This document shows positions 42,991 to 51,579 of a DNA stretch of 64,000 nt, piece by piece (position 1 is the stretch's first letter; each line of letters opens with the position of its first letter). The position numbers and the translations under genes were made by a program. Below the pieces are notes generated by a model. It did no database searches and was not told the origin of the DNA. It was given only the letters and a program-made list of their open reading frames with translations. The DNA is from Desulfovibrionaceae bacterium (GTDB lineage Bacteria; Desulfobacterota; Desulfovibrionia; Desulfovibrionales; Desulfovibrionaceae), in assembly GCA_015709205.1 (NCBI GenBank), contig JACCQO010000015.1, forward strand, positions 1 to 64,000, given 5' to 3'.

Positions 42991-43024
42991 CGGGGCCCGC
43001 CCGCCGCGCGGTGCGGGCCCCGCC
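42991..43024. repeat. Inverted repeat in the lapA-lapB gap
   Basis: GCGGGGCCCGC and its exact complement (11 bp) separated by 12 nt, just upstream of the lapB start. Very stable hairpin in the mRNA, no T-tract; could stabilise the lapA transcript or limit lapB expression. Confidence 0.65.
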
Positions 43025-43064
43025 ATCGGGCGCAGGGAACAGGGCGTGCGCAGGGCGCACGCGG

Positions 43065-43415
43065 CTAGGCCCCCTGCGACGTCTCGTCGATTCCGGGATA
43101 TCCGTTCTCCGCCAGCGGCAGGTTGCGCAGGGAGTTGACCTCCTGCTCCAGGCTGGCCAGCCGGGAACGGCACTGCTTGAGCTCCCTGGTCAGGCGCATC
43201 TTTTCGATCAGGAAGTAGGCCAGACAGAAGATCGCGCCGGCCACGAAGGAGGCCAGCACCAGAAAGTAGAACGGCAGCGGGATGGACCGCCACGTCTTCA
43301 CGAACAGATTCAGTTCCAGCGACATGGTCTGGGAGAGCACCTGGTTGTTCTGCACAAAGAAGATCATGGACAGGAAGAAGACCAGGACGATCAGGAAGAC
43401 CTTGAAAAAGCGCAT
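43065..43415 (-). CDS. lapA: LapA-domain (DUF1049) membrane protein
   Basis: A 116-residue protein with two membrane helices (about 3-22 and 43-66), then a coiled coil (LTRELKQCRSRLASLEQEVNS). The pattern FFVQNNQ between helices is typical of LapA. In enterobacteria LapA helps LapB in LPS homeostasis, and the adjacency here supports the same role. GGAGG precedes the ATG at 43415. Confidence 0.87.
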   Translation of the reverse strand: MRFFKVFLIVLVFFLSMIFFVQNNQVLSQTMSLELNLFVKTWRSIPLPFYFLVLASFVAGAIFCLAYFLIEKMRLTRELKQCRSRLASLEQEVNSLRNLPLAENGYPGIDETSQGA

Positions 43416-43441
43416 GTATGTTCCTCCGGTTGGGGTCGCTG

Positions 43442-43936
43442 TCAGGCCCCGGTTCCCAGCTTCCGGAACAGGGGGAGCAGGGCGTCGTAGGTGGCGAGAA
43501 GGTGTTCCGGAATGACGCGCGTCTCCGAGAACACGGCCATGAACGAGGAATCCCCGTTCCAGCGGGGCACGAGATGGAAATGCAAGTGCTCCCGGATGCC
43601 CGCGCCCGCCGCCTCGCCGATGTTCAGCCCCACGTTCACGCCCTGGGGCGAGAAACGCGACCGAAGAATGCCCACCGAGGCGCGGATCAGGTCCATGGCC
43701 TCGTGGCTCTCCTCGTCCGTGAGCTGCGTGGGGCAGGAGAGGTGGCGATAGGGCGTGACCATGAGGTGCCCGTTGTTGTAGGGGAACTTGTTCATGATCA
43801 CGAAGCAGTGCTCGCCGCGATGCAGCACCAGCCGCTCGCGGTCCTCGCGGGTGTGTTCCGGCAGGCAGAACACGCATTCGTCAGGCTTGGGGCCGAGGAT
43901 GTAGTCCAGCCGCCAGGGTGCCCATAGAACGTCCAT
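43442..43936 (-). CDS. HIT-family hydrolase/nucleotidyltransferase
   Basis: A 164-residue protein with the histidine triad HLHFHLVPRW and an N-terminal CVFC zinc pair. It resembles bacterial Ap4A-type HIT proteins, which hydrolyse or phosphorolyse dinucleoside polyphosphates; the physiological substrate is not known. The opening WAPWRLDYI is typical of this branch. 26 nt separate it from lapA, so it likely heads the lapA-lapB transcript. Confidence 0.88.
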   Translation of the reverse strand: MDVLWAPWRLDYILGPKPDECVFCLPEHTREDRERLVLHRGEHCFVIMNKFPYNNGHLMVTPYRHLSCPTQLTDEESHEAMDLIRASVGILRSRFSPQGVNVGLNIGEAAGAGIREHLHFHLVPRWNGDSSFMAVFSETRVIPEHLLATYDALLPLFRKLGTGA

Positions 43937-43949
43937 CGTATCAGAATCC

Positions 43950-44504
43950 TTACTTTTTCAATTCAAGTTCACGACGAATTCCGGCCGCGGCGGCCCGTCC
44001 TGGCGGCGGCAGAAGCTCAAGCACCGCTTCAAGGGCCGCGCGGGGCGAATCCACGGCGCGCACTCCGTCCAGTGCGGACCATTTGCCCAGGGCCAGCACC
44101 GGCAGCCCGGCCTTGAGCGCCAGGCCGATCTCCGACAGGGTTCCGGCCCGGCCCTCCACGGCCACGACCACGTCGCCGTTGGCGACCACCAGGCCGTTGC
44201 GCAGGTTGCCGAGCCCGGTGACCACGGGCACGCGCACGTATTCGTTGGCCGCGGCGCGGTCCAGACCGGGCAGGATGCCGATGGTCAGCCCGCCCGCCTT
44301 GTACGCGCCCCGACAGGCCGCGCGCATGACGCCGCCCAGGCCGCCGCAGACCACGGCGTAACCCGCGGTCGCCAACAGTCGCCCGAGTTCCTCGGCCACG
44401 GCCTCGGTCCGCGCGTCGCACGCGCCCGCGCCGATCACGGCCACGCGGGGCGCCTCGGATTCCGACGTGCGGTTTTCCATGTCTCCGGATGCACCTGCAT
44501 CCAT
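43950..44504 (-). CDS. SLOG/TIGR00725-type nucleotide-binding protein
   Basis: A 184-residue Rossmann-like protein with VAVIGAGACDA at the start, YAVVCGGLGGVMRAACRGA (the LOG-family PGGxG-type region, here GGLGGVM) and AVEGRAGTLSEIGLALKAG. Relatives were once called lysine-decarboxylase-like; actual activity is unproven. The ATG at 44504 has AAGG upstream; 44480 is an alternative. It lies 13 nt before the HIT gene. Confidence 0.8.
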   Translation of the reverse strand: MDAGASGDMENRTSESEAPRVAVIGAGACDARTEAVAEELGRLLATAGYAVVCGGLGGVMRAACRGAYKAGGLTIGILPGLDRAAANEYVRVPVVTGLGNLRNGLVVANGDVVVAVEGRAGTLSEIGLALKAGLPVLALGKWSALDGVRAVDSPRAALEAVLELLPPPGRAAAAGIRRELELKK

Positions 44505-44620
44505 AGCGCCTTCTCACTTCCGCGCCGCGCGATTCCGCAGAAGGCAACCGCGCGCCGCGCCATTCAAGTTGAGTACACGCCAAGCCCCGCAAGGGCAAGA
44601 GCGGCGTAGGCTCCGGCCCC

Positions 44621-44660
44621 GCCGACGTCCGCCGACGTCCGCTGACGTCCGCCGATGAGC
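44621..44660. repeat. 10-bp tandem repeat
   Basis: GCCGACGTCC twice, then GCTGACGTCC and a diverged fourth unit, between the tRNA nucleotidyltransferase stop and the SLOG gene. Confidence 0.7.
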
Positions 44661-44665
44661 GCCGG

Positions 44666-47386
44666 TCAGTGCCGGGCCACGCGCTTGGCCAGCCGCGCGG
44701 CGTACACCAGCTGGGACTTGCGGTCGGGTGCCTCGCCGTTGAGCCGCGCGGTCAGCGTGCGGCGCAGGATCTCGCCCACGGCCGGGCCCGGCTCCATGCC
44801 CACGCGTTCCACCAGATCGCGGCCGCTGATCTCCAGGGCCACGTCCTTGAGCTGGGTCAGGTAGTGGGAAATGTCCTTGCGGATCTTCTCGTTGTGGCTG
44901 CGGGCCATGAGGTAGAGCACGCCCTCCACGGGTACGGGGTGCAAAATCTCGTAGAGCCGGTTCATGGGCGCGCCCTTGCGCCCGCTCCAGTTGACCAGCT
45001 TCTGGGCCGCGGAAAAGATGTCGCGCCGGAGCGCGATGAAGTCGTTCTCCAAACGCTTGGGAAAGTTGAAGCGCACGGCCAGCTGCTGGGTCTCCTCGCC
45101 CTTGGCCCGGGCGCACAGGGCCAGGAAGTGCACCATCCACGGCCGTCCGAGGGGCTCCTTGTAGAGCAACCGGTACCAGTCCAGGACGCGTTCGACCTCC
45201 TCGATGACCAGTTCCTTGGTCTTGGTCAGCCCGAGCACGGGGTGGATGGCCGTGAGCAGCCCGAACCGCTCCATGCGCCGGAAGCAGGCCAGGGGGCTTT
45301 CCTCCTCCATGATGAGGCGCATCTCGTTGAACAGCCGCGAGCCCGAGAGCTTTTCGATGAGCCCCAGACCCATGGCGTTCTTGACGAGCCGCTCGGTCTG
45401 CGGGCCGATGCGGAAGCCGAAGCGCTGCTCGAAGCGCACGGCGCGCAGGATGCGCGTGGGGTCTTCCACGAAGCTCAGGGAGTGCAGCACGCGGATGAGG
45501 TTTTCCTTGATGTCGCGCTGGGCGCCGAAGAAGTCCACCAACCGGCCCATGTGCCCGGGGTTGAGCTGCACGGCCAGGGCGTTGATGGTGAAGTCGCGGC
45601 GGAAGAGGTCCATCTTGATGGAGGAGAGCTCCACCGTGGGCAGGGCGGCCGGGTATTCGTAGTATTCCAGGCGCGCGGTGGCCACGTCCACGCGCTCCTC
45701 GCGCGCCGGGCCCGCCGAACCGGCGGAGCCGCCGGAACCGGCGCGCCGGGCCCGGAGTTCCTCGAAGAGGACCACCGCGGTCTTGAACTTGGTGTGCGCG
45801 CGCACGCGCCCGCCCAGCCGCTCCGCCAGGGCGCGGGCAAAGGCGATGCCGTCGCCCTCGACCACGAGGTCCAGATCATGGTTGGGACGGCGCAGCAGGA
45901 TGTCGCGCACGAACCCGCCCACGGCGTAGACCGGAAAGTTCATCTCCCCGCCGAGTTGCCCGGCCATCTCCAGCAGGTCGTAGACCCGGCGCGGCAGCCG
46001 CTCGCGCAGGAGGCTCCCGATGTTCTTGTCGCGCATTTTTTCCGGGGCCATGGACTCGGGAATGCGCGCAGGCTCCTCGATGAGCGTGTTGATCAGGTCC
46101 GTGCGCGTGATCACGCCCACGACGCGCCTGTCCTCCACCACGGGCACCATGTGCTGCCGGCGGCCCATGATGATCTCCATGACCGGGTAGAGGTCCGAGC
46201 CCGGGGCGACCATGGCGCATTCGCGGTTCATGTATTCGCGCACGGCCACGTGGCCCAGGCCGTGGGCCACGGCCTTCTTGGCCGTCTCGAATCCGATGGT
46301 GCCCCGGCATTCGCCGGTGTCCGGGTCCGTGACCGGCAGCCCCTTGAGGTTGTAGTTGGACATGAAGTCGTGGGCGCGCAGGATGGTGCGGTCGTCGCCG
46401 ATGGTCACCACGGGCGAGGACATCAGGTCGCGCACCAGGATCTGGGGGTTCACGTGCGAATAGAGCAGCGCGAAAAGCTCATCCTTCACTTGAGAGAGCG
46501 TGCGGTCCTTGACCGAGGCCGAGGCCGCGTAGCTGTGCCCGCCGCCGCCCAGCGACGTGCAGATCTGGCCCACGTCCACGTCCTTGGTGCGGCAGCGCGC
46601 CACCACCTGGATGCGGTCCTGCATGCGGCCCAGGGCGAAGAGCACGCGCACGTTCTCCATGTCCATGAACTTGTGCGCCAGCAGGGCGAAATCGCCCACG
46701 TACTCGTCCATGGTCACCTCGGCGACGACCACCTTCACGCCCTTGATGTCGTGCGTGTGCGCGGACTCGATGAGGTCGTTGAGGATGGCCACCTGCTCGG
46801 CCGTCAGGTCCCGGGTGATCATCTCCGAGACCATGTTCAGGTCCATGCCCGATTCCAGCAGCCAGGCCGCGGCCGTGAAGTCCTGCGGAGTGGTCGAGGT
46901 GAAGGTGAAGGAGCCCGTGTCCTCGTAGATGCCCAGGGCCAGAATGGTGGCCTCGTCCGGGGTCAGCTCGACGCCCGCCTGGCGCAGCCGGTGGGCCAGG
47001 ATGGTGGTGGTGGAGCCCCACATGAGCACTTCGCCCTTGCTGTGCGCCACGTCGCCCGGCGTGTCCGGGTGGTGGTCGTAGACGTGCACCTCGATGCCGG
47101 GCCGCTCGAGGATGTGCTGGACGTGGGGCACGCGGTCGAGCTGGCGCGTATCCACGAGGACCACGGTGCGCACGGCCTCGGGGTCGATGTCCTTGGCGGC
47201 CACGAAATTGAACATGTAGGTGGCCGACTGGATGAGGAAGTTCTTGAGGTTGCGCTCCTGGCTGCCGGGAAAGACCAGCGCCGCGCCGGGATAGAGCTTG
47301 GAGGCCGCGATGATCGCGGCCAGGGCGTCGAAATCCGCGTTGTTGTGCGCGGTGATGATGGTGGCGGCCTGGATCTTCTGGTGCAT
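44666..47386 (-). CDS. tRNA nucleotidyltransferase fused to DHH phosphoesterase and CBS pair
   Basis: A 906-residue multidomain protein. Residues ~1-310 are a DHH/DHHA1 module (NADFDA, DHH at 104-106, GGGGHS at 280-284). Two CBS domains follow (~315-375, ~385-440). The poly(A)-polymerase head begins near 485 with GGFVRDILLRR and DLD at 504-506 (catalytic Asp pair), then an RRDFTINALA motif and a helical body. The last part is an A- or CCA-adding enzyme of tRNA 3' ends; the CBS pair may sense nucleotides and the DHH may degrade oligonucleotides. The fusion is seen in other delta- and related bacteria. The ATG at 47386 starts the homology. Confidence 0.92.
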   Translation of the reverse strand: MHQKIQAATIITAHNNADFDALAAIIAASKLYPGAALVFPGSQERNLKNFLIQSATYMFNFVAAKDIDPEAVRTVVLVDTRQLDRVPHVQHILERPGIEVHVYDHHPDTPGDVAHSKGEVLMWGSTTTILAHRLRQAGVELTPDEATILALGIYEDTGSFTFTSTTPQDFTAAAWLLESGMDLNMVSEMITRDLTAEQVAILNDLIESAHTHDIKGVKVVVAEVTMDEYVGDFALLAHKFMDMENVRVLFALGRMQDRIQVVARCRTKDVDVGQICTSLGGGGHSYAASASVKDRTLSQVKDELFALLYSHVNPQILVRDLMSSPVVTIGDDRTILRAHDFMSNYNLKGLPVTDPDTGECRGTIGFETAKKAVAHGLGHVAVREYMNRECAMVAPGSDLYPVMEIIMGRRQHMVPVVEDRRVVGVITRTDLINTLIEEPARIPESMAPEKMRDKNIGSLLRERLPRRVYDLLEMAGQLGGEMNFPVYAVGGFVRDILLRRPNHDLDLVVEGDGIAFARALAERLGGRVRAHTKFKTAVVLFEELRARRAGSGGSAGSAGPAREERVDVATARLEYYEYPAALPTVELSSIKMDLFRRDFTINALAVQLNPGHMGRLVDFFGAQRDIKENLIRVLHSLSFVEDPTRILRAVRFEQRFGFRIGPQTERLVKNAMGLGLIEKLSGSRLFNEMRLIMEEESPLACFRRMERFGLLTAIHPVLGLTKTKELVIEEVERVLDWYRLLYKEPLGRPWMVHFLALCARAKGEETQQLAVRFNFPKRLENDFIALRRDIFSAAQKLVNWSGRKGAPMNRLYEILHPVPVEGVLYLMARSHNEKIRKDISHYLTQLKDVALEISGRDLVERVGMEPGPAVGEILRRTLTARLNGEAPDRKSQLVYAARLAKRVARH

Positions 47387-47429
47387 GCGGTCTCTCGCGC
47401 GCCGGACGGGCGGACGCCCGCCACAGCGC

Positions 47430-47502
47430 AAGGATCACTTTAAGTTTCGATGTAGATTTTATCCAATAAAATCAAATAAATATAGCACGTTTTGTTCGGT
47501 TT
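47430..47502 (-). promoter_or_regulatory. AT-rich promoter region of the tRNA nucleotidyltransferase
   Basis: A markedly AT-rich strip between the xerD stop and the gene. On the minus strand TAAAAT with TATATT 17 bp upstream is a candidate -10/-35 pair; the -35 is poor. Confidence 0.4.
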
Positions 47503-48531
47503 TCAGAACATCTGCGAACGCGGGTGAAAACGCTCGTGGATGGCCCGGATGCGGCCGGATTGCACGTGGGTGTAGATTTCCGTGGCGCTGATGTCCGCAT
47601 GGCCCAGGAGCAGCTGCACGGAGCGCAGGTCCGCGCCGCCTTCGAGCAGGTGCGTGGCAAAGGAGTGGCGGAAGGAGTGCGGGGATATCTCCTTGCGCAC
47701 GTCCGCCTCCAGCGCGTAGCGCTTGACCGCCTTCCACACGGACTGGCGCGTCAGGCGGCGGCCAGAGGGATTGAGGAACAGCGCGTCCTCCTTGGGTTTG
47801 AACAGCGGCCGCCAGTCCTTCAAGTACTCCTCGAGGATTTTCTGGGCCGCGAAATGCACGGGCACCACGCGCTCCTTGGCCCCCTTGCCGAACACGCGCA
47901 CCAGCCCGGTGTGCGGGTCGAAGTCCAGGGGCGCGAGGTTCACGCATTCGGAGACGCGCAGTCCGGCGGCGTAGAGCAGTTCGAGGATGGCGCGGTCGCG
48001 AAAGCCGTTGCGGGTGTTCGTGTCCGGCGCGGCGAGCAGGGCGGCCATGTCCTGGCGGGTGAGCACGTCGGGCAGAGTCCGAGGCAGCTTGGGGTTTTCC
48101 AGGTAGCGCGCCGGATTGGCCGCGAGCCGGCCCTGTTCCGCGCAGTGCGCGAAGAACCCGCGCAAGGCCGAGAGGTGGCGCGCCAGGGAGCGGCTGGTCA
48201 GCTCGCGCTCGCGCCTGAGATACAGCAGATAGACGAACAGCCCGTCTTCGTTGACGTCCTCGATGGCCGTGGAGCGGGAATCCAGGAACTCGCAGAGCGA
48301 GCGCAGGTCGCGTTCGTAGGCCGCGATGCTGTTTTCCGAAAGCCCGCGCACCACGAGCAGGTGCTCCAGATAGGCGTCCACCAGCGGCGGAAGCGGGGGC
48401 GGGGGGGGCGCCTCGGTTTTCGGAGCGGCAGGCCGGGCGGCAGTGGCGGCCCGGTCTCCGGGACGGTTCCCGGCGGCGGCGGACGCGCCGTTCCCCGTGG
48501 TTTTCCGGGGTGTTCTGGCGGTTCGGGACAT
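47503..48531 (-). CDS. xerD: XerC/XerD-type tyrosine recombinase
   Basis: Site-specific recombinase that resolves chromosome dimers at dif with FtsK. The catalytic set is complete: R192 (GLRVSE), K in the FGKGAKERVVPV hairpin, H285 and R288 (HSFRH), H311 and the nucleophile Y320. The SAM-like N-terminal DNA-binding domain is at ~50-145. The first ~45 residues are an Ala/Pro/Thr-rich extension. It is a single gene, not next to an integrase-type attachment site, so it is more likely the housekeeping enzyme than a mobile integrase. Confidence 0.92.
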   Translation of the reverse strand: MSRTARTPRKTTGNGASAAAGNRPGDRAATAARPAAPKTEAPPPPPLPPLVDAYLEHLLVVRGLSENSIAAYERDLRSLCEFLDSRSTAIEDVNEDGLFVYLLYLRRERELTSRSLARHLSALRGFFAHCAEQGRLAANPARYLENPKLPRTLPDVLTRQDMAALLAAPDTNTRNGFRDRAILELLYAAGLRVSECVNLAPLDFDPHTGLVRVFGKGAKERVVPVHFAAQKILEEYLKDWRPLFKPKEDALFLNPSGRRLTRQSVWKAVKRYALEADVRKEISPHSFRHSFATHLLEGGADLRSVQLLLGHADISATEIYTHVQSGRIRAIHERFHPRSQMF

Positions 48532-48693
48532 GGGCCGGATGCTACACGCGGCGCGTGCCAGCGGCAAGGGGAAAGCGCGAGCGGCGCGACGGGATAGACG
48601 GGACACGGCGGCCAGCACGCCCGGATCGAACGGGCCCGGACCGGACGCGCGCGAACCGGGCGGGCGCGCCCGGTGCGCAAGGCTCCGCGCCAT

Positions 48694-48722
48694 TTGACAC
48701 CCCCGGACCAATCGCGTTACAC
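48694..48722 (+). promoter_or_regulatory. Promoter of dapL
   Basis: -35 TTGACA (48694-48699), 17-bp spacer, -10-like TTACAC (48717-48722), 76 bp before the start. Confidence 0.5.
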
Positions 48723-48798
48723 GGAGGAACGCCGCATTGCGCGGCTATTCTTTTATCCCCCTGGCATCATTAAAAGACTCCAGATCGAGGAGAGACAC

Positions 48799-49968
48799 AT
48801 GTCGCAGTTCCCCCTTGCCGACCGGCTGGCCTCCCTGCCCCCGTACCTGTTCGCCGAAATCGACCGCATCAAGGCCCAGGTGGCGGCGCGTGGCGTGGAC
48901 ATCATCAGCCTGGGCATCGGCGATCCCGACCTGCCGACCCCCGAGTTCATCATCGAGGCCATGGCCCAGGCCATCCGCAAGCCCGCCAACCACCGCTATC
49001 CGTCCTACGAGGGCATGCCCGCGTACCGCGAGGCCGTGGCCGACTGGTACAAGGCGCGCTTCGGCGCGTCCCTGGATCCCAAGACCGAGGTGGTCAGCCT
49101 GATCGGCTCCAAGGAGGGCATCGCGCACTTCCCCCTGGCCTTCGTCAACCCGGGCGACCTGGTGCTGGTCTGCACGCCCAACTACCCGGTCTACAACGTG
49201 GCCACGGGCTTTGCCGGCGGCGAGGTGCGGTACCTGCCCCTGACGGACGAGAACGACTTCCTGCCCGACCTGGACGCCGTGGACGAGGCCACCTGGAAGC
49301 GGGCCAAGATGATCTTCCTCAACTATCCCAACAACCCGACCGCGGCCACGGCGAACAAGGAATTCTTCGCCAGGCTCATCGCCATCGCCAAGGCCCACGA
49401 CGTCATCGTGGTGCACGACACGGCCTACACCGAGATCTATTACGACGAGGCCAAGAAGCCCATCAGCATCCTGGAGGTGGAGGGCGCCAAGGACGTGGCC
49501 ATCGAGTTCCACTCCCTGTCCAAGACCTTCAACATGACCGGCTGGCGCGTGGGCATGGCCGTGGGCAACGCCTCGCTGGTGGCCGGGCTCGGCAAGATCA
49601 AGGAGAACGTGGACTCCGGCCTGTTCCAGGCCGTGCAGGAGGCGGGCATCGCGGCCATGCGCCACGGCGACGCGGCCACGGCCGAGCTGCGCACCATCTA
49701 CAAGCAGCGCCGCGACACGGTCATCGACGCCCTGCACAAGATCGGCATCAACTGCCGCGTGCCCGACGCCACGTTCTACATCTGGTCGCCCGTGCCCGCG
49801 GGCTACGGCACCTCGGCCGAATTCGTCAGCCGCCTGCTGCAGGAGACCGGCGTGGTCGTGACCCCGGGCAACGGCTTCGGCAAGCCCGGCGAAGGCTACT
49901 TCCGCATCTCCCTGACCGTGGGCACCGAGCGCCTTGAGGAGGCCGTCTCACGCATCTCCAAGCTCTAG
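48799..49968 (+). CDS. dapL: LL-diaminopimelate aminotransferase
   Basis: PLP aminotransferase converting tetrahydrodipicolinate directly to LL-diaminopimelate, bypassing acyl intermediates. The opening LPPYLFAEIDRIKAQ, GIGDPDLPTP, YPNNPTAA and the PLP-lysine motif SLSKTFNMTGWR are intact in 389 residues and characteristic of the DapL type found in Desulfovibrio. GAGGAG precedes the ATG at 48799. folK follows immediately and overlaps the 3' end. Confidence 0.93.
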   Translation: MSQFPLADRLASLPPYLFAEIDRIKAQVAARGVDIISLGIGDPDLPTPEFIIEAMAQAIRKPANHRYPSYEGMPAYREAVADWYKARFGASLDPKTEVVSLIGSKEGIAHFPLAFVNPGDLVLVCTPNYPVYNVATGFAGGEVRYLPLTDENDFLPDLDAVDEATWKRAKMIFLNYPNNPTAATANKEFFARLIAIAKAHDVIVVHDTAYTEIYYDEAKKPISILEVEGAKDVAIEFHSLSKTFNMTGWRVGMAVGNASLVAGLGKIKENVDSGLFQAVQEAGIAAMRHGDAATAELRTIYKQRRDTVIDALHKIGINCRVPDATFYIWSPVPAGYGTSAEFVSRLLQETGVVVTPGNGFGKPGEGYFRISLTVGTERLEEAVSRISKL

Positions 49969-50675
49969 AGGCCTTCGTCGGCCTCGGCTCCAACCTGGGC
50001 GGCCCGGACGGGCCGCCGGAACGCAACCTCGAGCGCGCCCTGGAACACCTGGGCGCGCTCGAGGGCGTGCGCGTGCTGGACGTGTCCCCGGTGTACCTCA
50101 CCGAGCCCCAGGGCGTGCGCGAGCAGCCCTGGTTCGCCAACCAGGTGGCCCGGCTGGCCCTGAGCGCGCCGCCGAAGGTTCCGGACGCAGGCGCACCAGG
50201 CATCACGGAAGAGGGCGGAACAGGGCAGGGGGTCGCGGGACCGGACGGAACGGGGCAGGGCGGCCGTGGGGAGCAGGGCGGGCCCGCTCGGGCGGCCTCC
50301 GCGCCGGGAGCGGCCCCAGGCACGCCGCCGGACGCGACGCAAAACGCGGCCCTGGGGCTGCTGCGCGCGATCCTGGCCATCGAAACGCGCATGGGCCGCG
50401 TGCGCGGCGCGGTCCCGGCCGGTGCCCCGGAGGCGGCGCGGGCGGCCGCGCGGTTCGGCCCGCGCATCATCGACCTTGATCTCTTGATCGTCGAAAGTGT
50501 ACAGTGCGCCACGCCGGAACTGATTCTGCCGCATCCGCGCCTGCGCGAGCGGGCCTTCGTGCTCGTACCGTTGCGCGACGTGCGCCCGGATCTCGTGTTC
50601 GCCGACGGCACGTCCATCGACGCCGCCCTGGCGCGCGTCGTCCACACGGTGCGCGGCAACCGCATCCGCCAATAA
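49950..50675 (+). CDS. folK: 2-amino-4-hydroxy-6-hydroxymethyldihydropteridine pyrophosphokinase, unusual start
   Basis: HPPK of folate synthesis: pterin/ATP motifs AFVGLGSNLG, the NQVARL strand and RFGPRIIDLDLL, then LPHPRLRERAFVLVPL. The homology starts at about 49971, but in this frame there is no ATG, GTG or TTG between the preceding stop (49935-49937) and the motif; the first GTG (50067) would cut off the conserved nucleotide end. An ACG at 49950 lies 7 nt after GAGGAGG (49936-49942) and is the best-placed candidate, giving ~241 residues. A ~50-residue Gly/Pro/Ala-rich insertion (around PDGTGQGGRGEQ) splits the fold. Enzyme identity is firm, the start is not. Confidence 0.82.
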   Translation, partial: THLQALEAFVGLGSNLGGPDGPPERNLERALEHLGALEGVRVLDVSPVYLTEPQGVREQPWFANQVARLALSAPPKVPDAGAPGITEEGGTGQGVAGPDGTGQGGRGEQGGPARAASAPGAAPGTPPDATQNAALGLLRAILAIETRMGRVRGAVPAGAPEAARAAARFGPRIIDLDLLIVESVQCATPELILPHPRLRERAFVLVPLRDVRPDLVFADGTSIDAALARVVHTVRGNRIRQ

Positions 50676-50694
50676 CCGCAAGAAGGAAGGCCCC

Positions 50695-51054
50695 ATGATC
50701 AAATGGCTCGTCATCATCGTCGCCGGCTGGTTCCTCATCAAGATGCTCAGCGGCGACAGGAAGCGCAAGTCCGCGGACAAGAAGAAGGAATTCGAGCAGA
50801 TGAAGAAGACCGGCGAGATGGTCAAGGACCCCATCTGCGGCGCCTACGTCTCGCGCAACAGCGACATCCGCGTCAAGAACGGGGATCAGGTCCACTGTTT
50901 CTGCAGCTACGAATGCCGCGAGAAGTACCTCAAGCAGATCGGCCACGAGCCCACGCCCATCGAGCGCGCGGACGACGCCTGGGACCAGGACGAGACGGAC
51001 GAGACGACCGTGAGGGGCGATACGGCTGTGAAGGACGAGCAGGACAAGGCGTAG
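50695..51054 (+). CDS. YHS/TRASH-type metal-binding small membrane protein
   Basis: A 119-residue protein with one N-terminal membrane helix (IKWLVIIVAGWFLIKML), a basic linker, then a YHS-like fold: MVKDPICGAYVSR and QVHCFCSYECREKYL, with C48, C68, C70 and C74 as likely metal ligands. The C-terminus is acidic. Such domains are found in metal-handling proteins. It follows folK by 19 nt with AAGGAAGG and ends before a perfect terminator. Role unknown. Confidence 0.78.
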   Translation: MIKWLVIIVAGWFLIKMLSGDRKRKSADKKKEFEQMKKTGEMVKDPICGAYVSRNSDIRVKNGDQVHCFCSYECREKYLKQIGHEPTPIERADDAWDQDETDETTVRGDTAVKDEQDKA

Positions 51055-51106
51055 GCGGCCGACCGCCAGCGCCGCGCGCGCCGTTGCCCGACGTGGACGG
51101 CGGCGC

Positions 51107-51149
51107 GCAAAAGGGCCCGGATTCGATAACGAATCCGGGCCCTTTTGCG
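51107..51149. terminator. Symmetric terminator between YHS and mop genes
   Basis: 19-bp almost perfect stem AAAAGGGCCCGGATTCG with its complement around ATAA, T-tract on both strands; serves both convergent genes. Confidence 0.93.
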
Positions 51150-51231
51150 TGTTGCGAAAGCGAGCCGCCCAAGCGCCGCCGTCCGGGCGGGAATGCGGCG
51201 CATACGGCGATTCGCGCCGCTCGGCGGCAGA

Positions 51232-51441
51232 CTAGTCCTTGGCGACCATGACGCTGGTGGCCTTGACCATGGCCTTGACCTCTTCGCCAACCTTGATGCC
51301 CATCCGCTCGACCGAATTCTTGGTGATCACGGAAACGATCTCCACGCCGGGAGCGATCTCGATGACGACTTCGGCGTTGACCATGCCGATGGTGACTTCC
51401 TTGACCTTGCCGGGGATCAGATTGCGTGCGCTCAGCTGCAT
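51232..51441 (-). CDS. mop: Molybdenum-pterin-binding protein (TOBE, molbindin)
   Basis: A 69-residue single TOBE domain: SARNLIPGKVKEVTIGMVNAE and the later EIVSVITKNSVERMGIKVGEEV are nearly canonical for Mop/molbindin, which bind molybdate or tungstate as oligomers. GGAGG precedes the ATG. The gene stands alone with a long AT-rich 5' region. Sulfate reducers need Mo/W for formate dehydrogenases, some of which are also selenoproteins (general knowledge). Confidence 0.93.
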   Translation of the reverse strand: MQLSARNLIPGKVKEVTIGMVNAEVVIEIAPGVEIVSVITKNSVERMGIKVGEEVKAMVKATSVMVAKD

Positions 51442-51579
51442 TTCAGCACCTCCAGAGGAATTAGAGTTGTCCGCAAAATACTCGCCGAAAACTTCCGGGC
51501 AATGATTTCCTCGCCCAGCGGCGAGGCAGTGGAGCCCAACAGAGACACGATCATGATATTTGCAGTGCCACTAGGAAGA

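Noticed and set aside
40152-43490. 1112-codon plus-strand open frame opposite mutS and lapB
   Set aside because: Shadow of two well-identified minus-strand genes; no ribosome site or known motif.
47503-48531. xerD as integrase of a mobile island
   Set aside because: Catalytic residues and length fit XerC/D; no attachment site, tRNA or cargo genes adjoin it.
49938-50675. A DapL-FolK fusion by -1 frameshift
   Set aside because: No slippery heptamer or downstream structure at the dapL end; a rare start codon explains the data better.
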